Assembly (NCBI GenBank): GCA_035340715.1 | Contig: DAOQTX010000011.1 | Location: 1-56,835, forward strand | DNA: 56,835 bases | Direction: 5' to 3' | Source of the DNA: DAOQTX01 sp035340715 | GTDB lineage: Bacteria; Bacteroidota; Bacteroidia; AKYH767-A; OLB10 | Shown here: positions 17,019 through 25,705 of the stretch, piece by piece | Layout: each line of letters begins with the position of its first letter | Position numbering within the stretch: position 1 is the stretch's first letter | Made by a program: the position numbers and the translations under genes | Notes under the pieces: model-generated | The model's input: only the letters and a program-made list of their open reading frames with translations | Databases searched by the model: none | Told to the model about the DNA's origin: nothing

Positions 17019-19607
17019 ATGAAACGATTTACATTTTTGTTAGCTCTCAGCATTTTCTTTTGGTCTTGCAAAACTTCACAAACGCTGAACCATCAAACAT
17101 CAGTTACCAATATAGATGATAGTACAGTAGAACAACCTTTCTATCAAGCATCCAATACACTTAGCAACGATATTCTCCATCATAAGCTAAATGTGCGATT
17201 TGATTTCGAAAAGAAATATCTCTATGGCAATGCTACGCTTCGCATTAAACCTTACTTTAATCCAGTAAGTACTTTGATTTTAAATGCACGGGGAATGGAA
17301 TTGAAAGAAGTATCCATGATTAAAAACAATAGTCGTTTTAATTTGAATTATACCTATAACAACGACTCGATTCTAATTGCATTGGATCGAGCGTACAAAC
17401 GGAATGAAGTTTATGAAATCTACATTGATTATATAGCAAAGCCCGATGAATTGAAAGAAGGAGGAAGTAATGCCATTGTAAGCGACAAAGGATTGTACTT
17501 TATTAATCCGAGTGGAATACAAAAAAACAAACCCACACAAATTTGGACCCAGGGTGAAACACAGTCGAACAGTGTTTGGTTTCCTACCATCGATTCGCCC
17601 AACGAAAGACTTACACAAGAACTCAGCATAACCATCGACACGGCTTATACCAGTCTGAGCAATGGATTGCTGATTTCGCAGGTTAACAATAACGATGGAA
17701 CACGTACCGATTATTGGAAACAAAATGTTTCAGCAGCACCTTACTTGACCATGATGGCAATTGGAAAATACCACATTGAGAAAGACTTGTGGAGAACATT
17801 GAATGTTGATTATTATGTTGAGCCGGAATATGCTGTTTATGCAAAAAACATATTCGGTAACACTCCTGAGATGATGGAATTCTTTTCCAATATTTTAGGT
17901 GTGCCTTATACTTGGGAAAAATTTTCACAAGTGGTGGTTCGCGATTATGTATCGGGCGCTATGGAAAACGCTACAGCGGTAATCTTTGGAGAATTCATGC
18001 ATCAAAGTGATCGTGAACGATTGGATGGTGATTTTGAAGATGTTATATCGCACGAACTGTTTCACCATTGGTTTGGCGATTTAGTTACTTGCGAATCTTG
18101 GTCGAATATTCCTTTGAATGAAGCCTTTGCTACCTATGGAGAGTATTTGTGGAATGAACATAAATACGGACGTGCTCATGCCGACTATAATTTAAACAAC
18201 AATCTGAATCAATATCTCAGTGGCGCAAAACAAAAACAAGTACCTCTGATCCGATATCATTACGACTCGCGTGAGGATATGTTTGATGTATTTTCCTATC
18301 AGAAAGGTGGACATGTATTGCATATGCTGCGCAAATACACCGGAGACGATGTGTTTTTTGCCGCATTGAATTTATATCTAGAAACAAACAAATTTAAGAC
18401 GGTTGAAATACATCAGCTTCGATTAGCCTTTGAAGAAATAAGTGGCGAAGACTTGAATTGGTTTTTCGATCAGTGGTTTTTACGCGAAGGACATCCTGAA
18501 CTCACTATTGAACATTCTTACGATGAAGCCAACAAAGAAATTGTAGTTCATTGCAAACAAGAACAAACAAAAGATTGGCCTACTTATCGTTTGCCTATAG
18601 ATATTGATGTGTATAAAGACGGGAATAAAGTGCGTCATCGCATTGTTTTTAGCGAGCGCGACCAACGCATTCGCTTAAGCCAAGCAAGCCATCCCGACCT
18701 TGTTCTGATTGATGCCGAGCGCATGTTATTGGGAGACATAAATATTAAATACAGCAAAGAGGAATGGAAAAACATATTGCAATATTCGTCCTTGTTCTTA
18801 GATAAATATGATGCGGTCCAGAAAATAAAAAAGTCCTATAGTCAAGACGAAGAAGCTGGTAATTTAATATACAATGCCTTAAGCGATTCTTATAGTCAAA
18901 TCAGAAAACAAGCCGTTGTTGCAAGTAGTAAATGGGCCTCATCTATGGGCGATAAACTGAAGAGCACTTTAAACAGAATGGCTATTGGCGATGATAAAGC
19001 ATGGGTGCGCACTGCTGCATTGAAACAATTAAAAGAATCTTTCAACGACTCATCGCTCATAAACATAGCCAAACAATGTATTTACGATTCGAGTTATACG
19101 GTTTCAGGAACAGCGATAGAAATTGTATTCGATATAGATGAAGAAGAAGGTCTGCGCATTGCGAATGAATTTGAACAATTAAACGACAAGGCATACGATC
19201 CTGTTCTTGCAGGAATCTTTTCAAACAAAGACATAGAAGGAAAAATGAATTTCTTCGCCACTGCACTTGAACGCAACAATGGATTTTCAATTTTTGGTTT
19301 AACACAAAGCTTGAACAAATATGTACTTTCCGATTTAATAAACCGACCGGCCGAAGCTATGCCCATATTAGAAAAAGTGGCTGAACATGCAGAACCTTGG
19401 TTCTTAAAAATACCTGCCGCTCAGGGATTGATAAGCATTAAAAACAATATGCAGGAAAAGTTAACCATGCAACAAAGCAAAACCGAATTCTTACTTGAGA
19501 ATGATACATTGAAAAAAAATATAGATCTATACGCATTGCTGCTTAAGCGCTTGGCAGAAAAAGAAAGCAACGAAAGAGTAAAAAAGGTCTATGAGGCAGC
19601 AAATTGA
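17019..19607 (+). CDS. M1-family aminopeptidase lipoprotein
   Basis: Zinc aminopeptidase that removes N-terminal residues from peptides, probably in the periplasm or on an outer-membrane surface. I start it at ATG 17019, not the in-frame GTG 36 nt upstream, because this gives a clean lipoprotein signal with Cys17 (FFWSC). It has 862 residues. An N-terminal beta domain is followed by the substrate motif GAMEN. The zinc site HELFHHWFGD has His345, catalytic Glu346 and His349, with third ligand Glu368 in LNEAF. The last roughly 280 residues are helical HEAT-like repeats. It ends directly against the convergent rnhA stop. Confidence 0.93.
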   Translation: MKRFTFLLALSIFFWSCKTSQTLNHQTSVTNIDDSTVEQPFYQASNTLSNDILHHKLNVRFDFEKKYLYGNATLRIKPYFNPVSTLILNARGMELKEVSMIKNNSRFNLNYTYNNDSILIALDRAYKRNEVYEIYIDYIAKPDELKEGGSNAIVSDKGLYFINPSGIQKNKPTQIWTQGETQSNSVWFPTIDSPNERLTQELSITIDTAYTSLSNGLLISQVNNNDGTRTDYWKQNVSAAPYLTMMAIGKYHIEKDLWRTLNVDYYVEPEYAVYAKNIFGNTPEMMEFFSNILGVPYTWEKFSQVVVRDYVSGAMENATAVIFGEFMHQSDRERLDGDFEDVISHELFHHWFGDLVTCESWSNIPLNEAFATYGEYLWNEHKYGRAHADYNLNNNLNQYLSGAKQKQVPLIRYHYDSREDMFDVFSYQKGGHVLHMLRKYTGDDVFFAALNLYLETNKFKTVEIHQLRLAFEEISGEDLNWFFDQWFLREGHPELTIEHSYDEANKEIVVHCKQEQTKDWPTYRLPIDIDVYKDGNKVRHRIVFSERDQRIRLSQASHPDLVLIDAERMLLGDINIKYSKEEWKNILQYSSLFLDKYDAVQKIKKSYSQDEEAGNLIYNALSDSYSQIRKQAVVASSKWASSMGDKLKSTLNRMAIGDDKAWVRTAALKQLKESFNDSSLINIAKQCIYDSSYTVSGTAIEIVFDIDEEEGLRIANEFEQLNDKAYDPVLAGIFSNKDIEGKMNFFATALERNNGFSIFGLTQSLNKYVLSDLINRPAEAMPILEKVAEHAEPWFLKIPAAQGLISIKNNMQEKLTMQQSKTEFLLENDTLKKNIDLYALLLKRLAEKESNERVKKVYEAAN

Positions 19608-20066
19608 TTAGTTGTACATTCCAGATTCGTAGCCCTGATCAATTAAAAGTTTTTGACTTTGTGATGCGGCAACAGCCAACTCATCACATCTTTCGTTTTG
19701 TGGGTGTTGATTGTGTCCTTTAATCCATTTAAACAAAACTTTGTGTTTGCGATAGGCCGCTAAAAACCTACGCCATAAATCTTCGTTTTTCTTTTTCTTA
19801 AAATGAATTTTCTCCCAACCAAATAGCCATCCTTTTTGAACGGCATCAATTACATATTTTGAATCGGAAACAACGGTTACCGTCAGCATTTCCTTTTTTA
19901 GCGATTCCAATGCAACAATTACCGCCAACAATTCCATTCGATTATTAGTAGTTCGCCTAAAACCTTCTGAAATCTCTTTGTAGTTTTCTCCCGATTGCAA
20001 AATTATTCCATACCCTCCTGGACCTGGATTGCCGCTGGCTGCGCCATCTGTATAAATATATATCAT
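19608..20066 (-). CDS. rnhA: Ribonuclease HI
   Basis: Cleaves RNA in RNA-DNA hybrids. It has 152 residues with the complete type 1 active site: Asp7 (YTDGAASGNPGPGGYG), Glu45 (NRMELLAV), Asp68 (SDSKYVID), His118 (KGHNQHPQNERCD) and Asp128. The basic handle region (HFKKKKNEDLWRR) is also present. It follows the MarC-family gene by 3 nt on the same strand and so is probably expressed from that promoter. Confidence 0.95.
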   Translation of the reverse strand: MIYIYTDGAASGNPGPGGYGIILQSGENYKEISEGFRRTTNNRMELLAVIVALESLKKEMLTVTVVSDSKYVIDAVQKGWLFGWEKIHFKKKKNEDLWRRFLAAYRKHKVLFKWIKGHNQHPQNERCDELAVAASQSQKLLIDQGYESGMYN

Positions 20067-20069
20067 CGA

Positions 20070-20630
20070 TTAAAGGCCGACATTGGTTCGAAAAAGTTTC
20101 ACCGCAATAGCCAACAGAATGAACCCAAAAACTTTACGAGTAATTCCGATTCCTCCTTTTCCTAATTTCTTTTCTATGAATCCCAAATTTCTTAAACACA
20201 AATACACTAAAGCCATATTAATTACAATTCCAATGATAATAGCAAAACTTTCGAACTCAGCACGTAGTGAAAGTAAAGTAGTCATAGTGCCTGCTCCTGC
20301 AATTATAGGAAATGCAATGGGTACAACCGCAGCCGTTTCAGGTAATTCATCTTTGTGCAATCGAATGCCCAATATCATTTCAAGAGCCAACAAAAACAAA
20401 ACAAATGCTCCGGCTATAGCAAAAGATGAAATATCAATCCCTATTAATTTTAAAATTGACTCTCCTAAAAATAAAAAGCCAAACATAATTCCCATCGCTA
20501 CTAAAGTGGCTCTCTCTGCTTTTATGGATCCTGCCTTTTGTCGTATGTCAATGATCACCGGCACCGATCCTATAATGTCAATGACCGCGAATAGGATCAT
20601 TGTAACTGTGGCTATTTCCTTAAAACTCAT
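20070..20630 (-). CDS. MarC-family integral membrane protein
   Basis: A 186-residue six-helix membrane protein of the MarC/UPF0056 family. The family's activity is unclear; the old link to antibiotic resistance is not supported. The signature AVIDIIGSVPVIIDI lies in helix 1, and alternating hydrophobic blocks follow to the C-terminus. An open frame extends to 20699, but a -7 box at 20644-20651 lies inside that extension. I therefore start at ATG 20630 (SFKEIATVT), which matches the family start. rnhA follows 3 nt downstream. Confidence 0.85.
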   Translation of the reverse strand: MSFKEIATVTMILFAVIDIIGSVPVIIDIRQKAGSIKAERATLVAMGIMFGFLFLGESILKLIGIDISSFAIAGAFVLFLLALEMILGIRLHKDELPETAAVVPIAFPIIAGAGTMTTLLSLRAEFESFAIIIGIVINMALVYLCLRNLGFIEKKLGKGGIGITRKVFGFILLAIAVKLFRTNVGL

Positions 20631-20643
20631 AACGCTCTTTTTG

Positions 20644-20651
20644 CAAAGATA
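20644..20651 (-). promoter_or_regulatory. -7 box for the marC-like/rnhA operon
   Basis: TATCTTTG on the minus strand matches TAnnTTTG, 13 nt before ATG 20630. It rules out the longer upstream start. Confidence 0.6.
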
Positions 20652-20682
20652 CATCCAAGCACTATTTAATATTTGTTGACGA

Positions 20683-20690
20683 TAACTTTG
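20683..20690 (+). promoter_or_regulatory. -7 box for the flavoprotein gene
   Basis: TAACTTTG matches TAnnTTTG. It lies 31 nt from the divergent marC -7 box, so the upstream halves of the two promoters overlap. It is 68 nt before ATG 20759. Confidence 0.45.
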
Positions 20691-20758
20691 TATCAACAAT
20701 ATGAAAGTGTTTTATTTTTCAGATGCCTTTCTGTACATTTAATTCGCTACAGAAAAAA

Positions 20759-21985
20759 ATGAAAACAGAAGTATTAATTATTGGAGCAGGGCCGGCAGGT
20801 TGCAGCGCAGCGTATACGCTTGGGAAGGCTGGAGTAGATTGTGTGTTGGTGGACAAAGCCGTTTTTCCTCGCGATAAGATCTGCGGAGATGGACTTAGCG
20901 GATACGTTAAAACCATGATGACGCGTTTGGATGAAGATTTGTTCTCATCGCTCAGTTCCTTTTCTAAAGCATTGCCTTCCTATGGTGTTCGTTTTGTTTC
21001 TCCTTCAGGCATTCCTCTTGACATTCCTTTCAACCCAGATTCGCCATACGATGGAGAGGCCGCTGGTTATGTTTGTAAGCGGATTGATTTTGATGACTTA
21101 CTTTTTAATGCATTGAATAAATTTCATAGCATAAAATGCATTACGGGCAAAAAGGCGATGGAAGTAAATATTTCTGAACAAGGTGTTGGGGTTGAGTTGG
21201 AAGATAAAACCAAAATAGAATCGAAAATAATTATTGTAAGTACCGGAGCCCAATCGGTTTTCGGAAAGAAGATTTCAGGATATAAGCAAGACAAGAAATG
21301 CTTTATTGGCGGTGTCCGATCTTATTATTCCAATGTAGAAATGGAAGGCAAGGGCAATTATATCGAGCTGCACTTTTTAAATGAATACCTCCCCGGATAC
21401 TTTTGGATATTTCCGCTAAGCGATAATCTTTGCAATGTGGGAGCCGGTATTCGTAGTGATGTAATTGGAAAAAAGAAAATCAATCTCTCGTCCTTACTAT
21501 TGGACTCGATTCAAAATAATGAATCATTAAAAAATCGATTTAAAAATGCAATGCAGGTTGATCCAATAAAAGGATTTGGTTTGCCATTGGGGTCGAAAAG
21601 AATGAAGGTTTCTGGCGACCGCTATTTCTTGGCTGGGGATGCTGCAAGTTTGATCGATCCATTTACAGGAGAAGGAATAGGAAATGCCATGCGAAGTGGC
21701 ATCATGAGTGCTGAAGAAAGTATCTCGTGTTTGAACGAAAACAATTTTTCTGCAACAAGAACCAAAGCATACGATCAAAAACTATTTTCTAAAATTGGAA
21801 AAGAGTTAAAGCTAAGCACTACCATGCAATCCTTATTAAAATATCCGTGGCTGTTTAACAAGGTTGCCAAAAAGGCTTCGCGCAATAAAGAACTGCGTGA
21901 TACCATTTCGGCCATGATGACGGATTTTGATATTAAAGCACGATTGAAAGAACCTTCGTTCTACTTTAAAATATTATTCGGATAG
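20759..21985 (+). CDS. Geranylgeranyl-reductase-family FAD oxidoreductase
   Basis: FAD-dependent enzyme of the geranylgeranyl reductase family, which reduces prenyl chains or related lipids using NAD(P)H-derived electrons. It has 408 residues from ATG 20759; an in-frame ATG 36 nt upstream adds 12 residues that precede the Rossmann strand and look non-native. It shows GAGPAG at 9-14, the family-specific CGDGLSG at 42-48, and the second FAD motif GDAASLIDPFTGEGIGNAM with Asp294. The substrate cannot be told from sequence; a menaquinone or membrane prenyl lipid is possible. It overlaps the end of convergent uvrC by 12 nt. Confidence 0.85.
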   Translation: MKTEVLIIGAGPAGCSAAYTLGKAGVDCVLVDKAVFPRDKICGDGLSGYVKTMMTRLDEDLFSSLSSFSKALPSYGVRFVSPSGIPLDIPFNPDSPYDGEAAGYVCKRIDFDDLLFNALNKFHSIKCITGKKAMEVNISEQGVGVELEDKTKIESKIIIVSTGAQSVFGKKISGYKQDKKCFIGGVRSYYSNVEMEGKGNYIELHFLNEYLPGYFWIFPLSDNLCNVGAGIRSDVIGKKKINLSSLLLDSIQNNESLKNRFKNAMQVDPIKGFGLPLGSKRMKVSGDRYFLAGDAASLIDPFTGEGIGNAMRSGIMSAEESISCLNENNFSATRTKAYDQKLFSKIGKELKLSTTMQSLLKYPWLFNKVAKKASRNKELRDTISAMMTDFDIKARLKEPSFYFKILFG

Positions 21986-23776
21986 TTTGTTTTGATTAAA
22001 GTAGTCGGATACTTTTATAGCTCGAGCTTCTCCACAAACAGAAGATAATTCTTCTACACTTGCTTCCTTAATTTTTTTAACGCTTTTAAAATGTTTAAGC
22101 AACTCTTCCATGGTTTTCCGTCCTACTCCTTCAATCTTTAGCAACTCACTGTTTTCTATTTTCTTGCTTCGCTTTTTCCGATGATGGGTAATGCCGAAGC
22201 GATGTACTTCATCGCGGAGTTGTTGAATTATTTTTAGTGTTTCGCTTCTCTTGTCAAGATATACCGGAACGCTGTCGTCCGGAAAATATATTTCTTCCAA
22301 TCGTTTGGCAATGCCAATAATGGCAATTGTTCCGTACAAATTCAATTTCCTTAAACTCTTAACCGCAGCTGATAATTGTCCTTTACCGCCATCCACCACA
22401 ATCAATTGTGGCAAGGGAGCAGACTCTTCACTCAACCGTTTATATCGCCTATAGATAACTTCTTCCATAGAGGCAAAGTCGTTAATCCCTTGTACCGTTT
22501 GAATATTAAAATGACGATAATCTTTTTTACTGGGTTTTGCCTGTTTAAAAACACTCATGGCCGCTACCGCTTCGCTGCCTGCAAAATTTGAATTGTCAAA
22601 ACACTCAATATGATATGGCAACTCTTTTAAGCGCAAATCTTTTTGAATGGTTTCTAAAAGACGTTGTGTTTTTAATCCCGGATTGGCCTTCTCTTTTCTT
22701 AATCGCAACTCTTCCATGTATTGTCGAATGTTTTTTTCAGACAACAATAACAAATGTCTTTTTTCTCCTCGTTGAGGAATGGTAAATGTAACATCTGGAA
22801 AATCTACATCGGGTAAAAAAGGAACAATCACTTCATTGCTTTTGCTATTAAACCTTCCTCTTAATTCTGCAATAGCCATTGACAATATTTCTGCCGGAGT
22901 TTCTTCCATCTTCGATTTTATTTCAATGGTATGCGATTGTATGATTGCACCATGCGCCAAACGCAAACAATTGGCAACTGAGATATCTTCATCGCTAATC
23001 ATCATTACGACATCCAACTCGTCAATGCTCTGACTAATTACAATTGATTTGGACCGATAGTTTTCTAAAATGTTAATCTTTTCTTTTACAATTTGTGCTT
23101 TCTCATATTCAAATGAAGCCGCATATTGATCCATTTTATTGCGTAACAAGTCGCTAACGGAAGCGAGGTTGCCTTTTAAAATTTGCTTTATTTCTTCTAT
23201 AGATTGGTTGTAGTCTTGCTCATCCTGATGTGCCTGACAAGGTCCTTTACAATTTCCAATATGATATTCTAAACAAACTTTAAATTTATCGGATTCGATG
23301 TTTTCTTTACTCAACAACAATGTGCAATTTCTCAGTGGATATAACTGACGTATCAAGTCGAGTAAGGTATTTACCAACGCTACCGAGGCATAAGGTCCAA
23401 AATATTGTGAGCCATCCTTTATATATTTTCTCGTATAAAATACCCTGGGGAACCTTTCGTTTTTTACAACAATCCAAGGATAGGTTTTATCGTCTTTGAG
23501 GTTAACATTGTAGCGGGGTTGATGTTGTTTGATTAAGTTATTCTCCAAAAGCAAAGCATCGTATTCGCTTTCAACAACAATCGTTTTTATGTTTATAATC
23601 TGCTTAACCAATAATTTGGTTTTCGCACTATCGTGTTGTTTGGTAAAATAGGAGCTGACACGTTTTTTTAGATTCTTAGCCTTTCCTACATAGATGATTT
23701 CCCCTTCTGCATTAAGAAATTGATACACTCCGGGCTTTTGACTAAGATGACTAACTATTTCATTAAGCTCATTCAT
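21974..23776 (-). CDS. uvrC: Excinuclease ABC subunit C
   Basis: Makes both incisions in nucleotide excision repair after UvrA/UvrB mark damage. It has 600 residues and all modules: GIY-YIG nuclease (PGVYQFLNAEGEIIYVGKAK, about 14-90), a Cys cluster near 165-180, UVR domain for UvrB contact (about 205-235), an RNase H-like nuclease (ECFDNSNFAGSEAVAAM), and C-terminal helix-hairpin-helix repeats. The gene is last in a minus-strand unit behind two glycosyltransferases with only a 9-nt gap, an unusual pairing. Confidence 0.97.
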   Translation of the reverse strand: MNELNEIVSHLSQKPGVYQFLNAEGEIIYVGKAKNLKKRVSSYFTKQHDSAKTKLLVKQIINIKTIVVESEYDALLLENNLIKQHQPRYNVNLKDDKTYPWIVVKNERFPRVFYTRKYIKDGSQYFGPYASVALVNTLLDLIRQLYPLRNCTLLLSKENIESDKFKVCLEYHIGNCKGPCQAHQDEQDYNQSIEEIKQILKGNLASVSDLLRNKMDQYAASFEYEKAQIVKEKINILENYRSKSIVISQSIDELDVVMMISDEDISVANCLRLAHGAIIQSHTIEIKSKMEETPAEILSMAIAELRGRFNSKSNEVIVPFLPDVDFPDVTFTIPQRGEKRHLLLLSEKNIRQYMEELRLRKEKANPGLKTQRLLETIQKDLRLKELPYHIECFDNSNFAGSEAVAAMSVFKQAKPSKKDYRHFNIQTVQGINDFASMEEVIYRRYKRLSEESAPLPQLIVVDGGKGQLSAAVKSLRKLNLYGTIAIIGIAKRLEEIYFPDDSVPVYLDKRSETLKIIQQLRDEVHRFGITHHRKKRSKKIENSELLKIEGVGRKTMEELLKHFKSVKKIKEASVEELSSVCGEARAIKVSDYFNQNKLSE

Positions 23777-23785
23777 CTTTTTAAT

Positions 23786-24886
23786 CTAAGCAATCGATTG
23801 ATAAATGGATAATATGTTTTGTGCGGTAATCGATTTACTAAATTGTTTAGCTCTGATTGCACCTTGCTCAGCAAAATGATTGGCCATTTCGCTATTGCTC
23901 AGCAAAGCACAACAATGGTCGGCCAGTTGCAATGGGTTGCCAACATCAGCCAATAGTCCAAAATTGCCCGGTTCTTCTATTATTTCGGGTATCCCACCGG
24001 CACGTGTTGCTACTACAGGTATATGAGCGGCCATAGCATCGAGCAAGCTGGTACCCAGTCCCTCCGTTTTTGATGACATCATAAATACATCTGCATCCAT
24101 CAACAGTTCCTTCACATCTTTTCTAAAGCCGGTCAAATGAATAAATTCTGCTGATTGATGAAAGTCGATATATTTTTTGATCGACTCTTCCATTGGCCCT
24201 TCGCCTATAATGAAGAACTTTACATCCTGTATTTTTTCCTTTATTAAGTTGGCTGCATTTACAAAGGTGTGGTAATCCTTATGATCGACCAGCGCTGAGG
24301 TGTTTACAACAATTTTTGTATCATCTCCAATGCTAAACTCTTTTCGAAGTTTTCCTTTACTATACGAATTGAACTGCTGAATATCGATTCCTGAATAAAC
24401 CACTTCTAGACGTTTTTTATTTTGAATGGCAGGTTTTGTAATTTGCTTTATAGCATTCGATACACAAATAATTTTTTCTATTTGAGGATGATTGTATTTC
24501 CATTTAGAAAAAATTGAATCTGAAACGGCAAAGTCAACTCTTCGGCTTACAACAATACGCGATTTAATCTTAAACCATGCAGCAGCAATCACGGCCGCAC
24601 TATGCGCGTGCGAATCGTGAGTATGTATAATATCGTATTTATTTTTTTTACAAAGTGTTTGAATTGCTCTGGCAATATTTATCCCAAGAACTCCCTTTCG
24701 ACCAAACGTATGTGTGCTAAAATTTTTCTCTTCGCATCGATGTTGCATTATACTGTGTTGTGGGCAAAGCATTTCGGTTGCTACGTTCATCTGCTTTAAT
24801 TCATCTAATAAATAGAATGCTTGTTGTTCTCCTCCTCTCCAATCCGATGGTGTTGAAATCTGTAATATGTTGAGTTTATTTTTCAA
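23786..24886 (-). CDS. GT4-family glycosyltransferase
   Basis: GT-B glycosyltransferase, probably adding a sugar to a lipid A core or another surface glycan. It has 366 residues. The N-terminal acceptor domain opens with ILQISTPSDWRGGEQQA, and the C-terminal donor domain has GEGPMEESIKK and TEGLGTSLLDAMA. The usual E-x7-E donor motif reads E-x7-D here. The start is TTG at 24886, which shares TTGA with the stop of the upstream GT2 gene; no ATG preserves the first Rossmann strand. It is followed 9 nt later by uvrC. Confidence 0.88.
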   Translation of the reverse strand: MKNKLNILQISTPSDWRGGEQQAFYLLDELKQMNVATEMLCPQHSIMQHRCEEKNFSTHTFGRKGVLGINIARAIQTLCKKNKYDIIHTHDSHAHSAAVIAAAWFKIKSRIVVSRRVDFAVSDSIFSKWKYNHPQIEKIICVSNAIKQITKPAIQNKKRLEVVYSGIDIQQFNSYSKGKLRKEFSIGDDTKIVVNTSALVDHKDYHTFVNAANLIKEKIQDVKFFIIGEGPMEESIKKYIDFHQSAEFIHLTGFRKDVKELLMDADVFMMSSKTEGLGTSLLDAMAAHIPVVATRAGGIPEIIEEPGNFGLLADVGNPLQLADHCCALLSNSEMANHFAEQGAIRAKQFSKSITAQNILSIYQSIA

Positions 24887-25656
24887 TGCGCATGTTTTTT
24901 ATTTATGAGTCGAAGCTTATTTAGCTTTTTATATTTGAGCCACGTGGCATAAGCGGATATACAACTGATTTGAAATCCTGCTTTCCCATCCAGTACACCC
25001 AACTTCACAACATAATGCCGTAAAAACTTTGCTATCGGACTAATGATCTGCATGATCAAACCTCCTTTCTTTCCTTTTTCAAAATAAGCCTGAGCGGCTA
25101 TGCTGCTAAAGTATTCGATCTGTTTGTAATGTTCATCCGATGTATAATAACTATAGTGCAGCAAATCGCCTTTGATGAATTGAACGCTAGCATTTTTTTC
25201 ATGAGCGTCAAATCGATCGTGTGGATTTAAACCGGTCCACTTTCCTTTTTCTTTATTAAACAATCTTAACTTTTTATCGGGGTACCATCCACAGTGCTTT
25301 ATCCATTTTCCACAATAATTGGTCAATCGATTCATTTCATAAAAATCTTTAAGACCATTGCTTTTAGCCTGTAGAATGTTTTGCCGTAGTTCCTCCGATA
25401 GGGCTTCATCAGCATCTAATGACAAAACCCAAGCATGGCTTGTTTGCGACAAGGCATAATTTTTTTGTTGGATATGTCCTTCAAATGGGTTTACTAAAAA
25501 GCGAAGCGAATACGATTCACATATTTCTTTTGTTTTATCCTTTGACCCTGAATCGACCACCACGATTTCATCAACCACCCCAACAAGCGAGTCCAGGCAG
25601 CGCTTTATGTTTCGCTCCTCGTTATACGTAATAATAGCTGCGCTAATTGAAGTCAT
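24883..25656 (-). CDS. GT2-family glycosyltransferase, LPS-core type
   Basis: GT-A glycosyltransferase resembling the WaaE/KdtX group that adds a sugar to the lipopolysaccharide inner core at the cytoplasmic face. It has 257 residues: N-terminal nucleotide fold AAIITYNEERNIKRCLDSL, the VVDSGSKDKT loop, and a DxD-type metal motif in LSLDADEAL near residue 83. The family pattern GWYPDKKLRLFNK follows. I start at ATG 25656 because the alternative at 25668 falls inside the -7 box. It is first in a unit with the GT4 gene (TTGA overlap) and uvrC. Confidence 0.87.
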   Translation of the reverse strand: MTSISAAIITYNEERNIKRCLDSLVGVVDEIVVVDSGSKDKTKEICESYSLRFLVNPFEGHIQQKNYALSQTSHAWVLSLDADEALSEELRQNILQAKSNGLKDFYEMNRLTNYCGKWIKHCGWYPDKKLRLFNKEKGKWTGLNPHDRFDAHEKNASVQFIKGDLLHYSYYTSDEHYKQIEYFSSIAAQAYFEKGKKGGLIMQIISPIAKFLRHYVVKLGVLDGKAGFQISCISAYATWLKYKKLNKLRLINKKHAH

Positions 25657-25665
25657 AGTATTCAA

Positions 25666-25673
25666 CAAAGGTA
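25666..25673 (-). promoter_or_regulatory. -7 box for GT2-GT4-uvrC
   Basis: TACCTTTG on the minus strand matches TAnnTTTG, 9 nt before ATG 25656. The leader must be very short or absent, and the ATG at 25668 is excluded. Confidence 0.6.
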
Positions 25674-25705
25674 AGAATATAGCTTAGGTGAACAGATTGT
25701 TGTAA

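Noticed and set aside
20083..20679. 198-codon open frame antisense to the MarC-family gene
   Set aside because: Its translation is low-complexity Ile/Asn/Lys/Pro-rich, and the minus strand encodes a clear MarC protein with a promoter.
21974..23776. Homing endonuclease from the GIY-YIG motif
   Set aside because: The full UvrC domain set (UVR, RNase H-like, HhH) is present.
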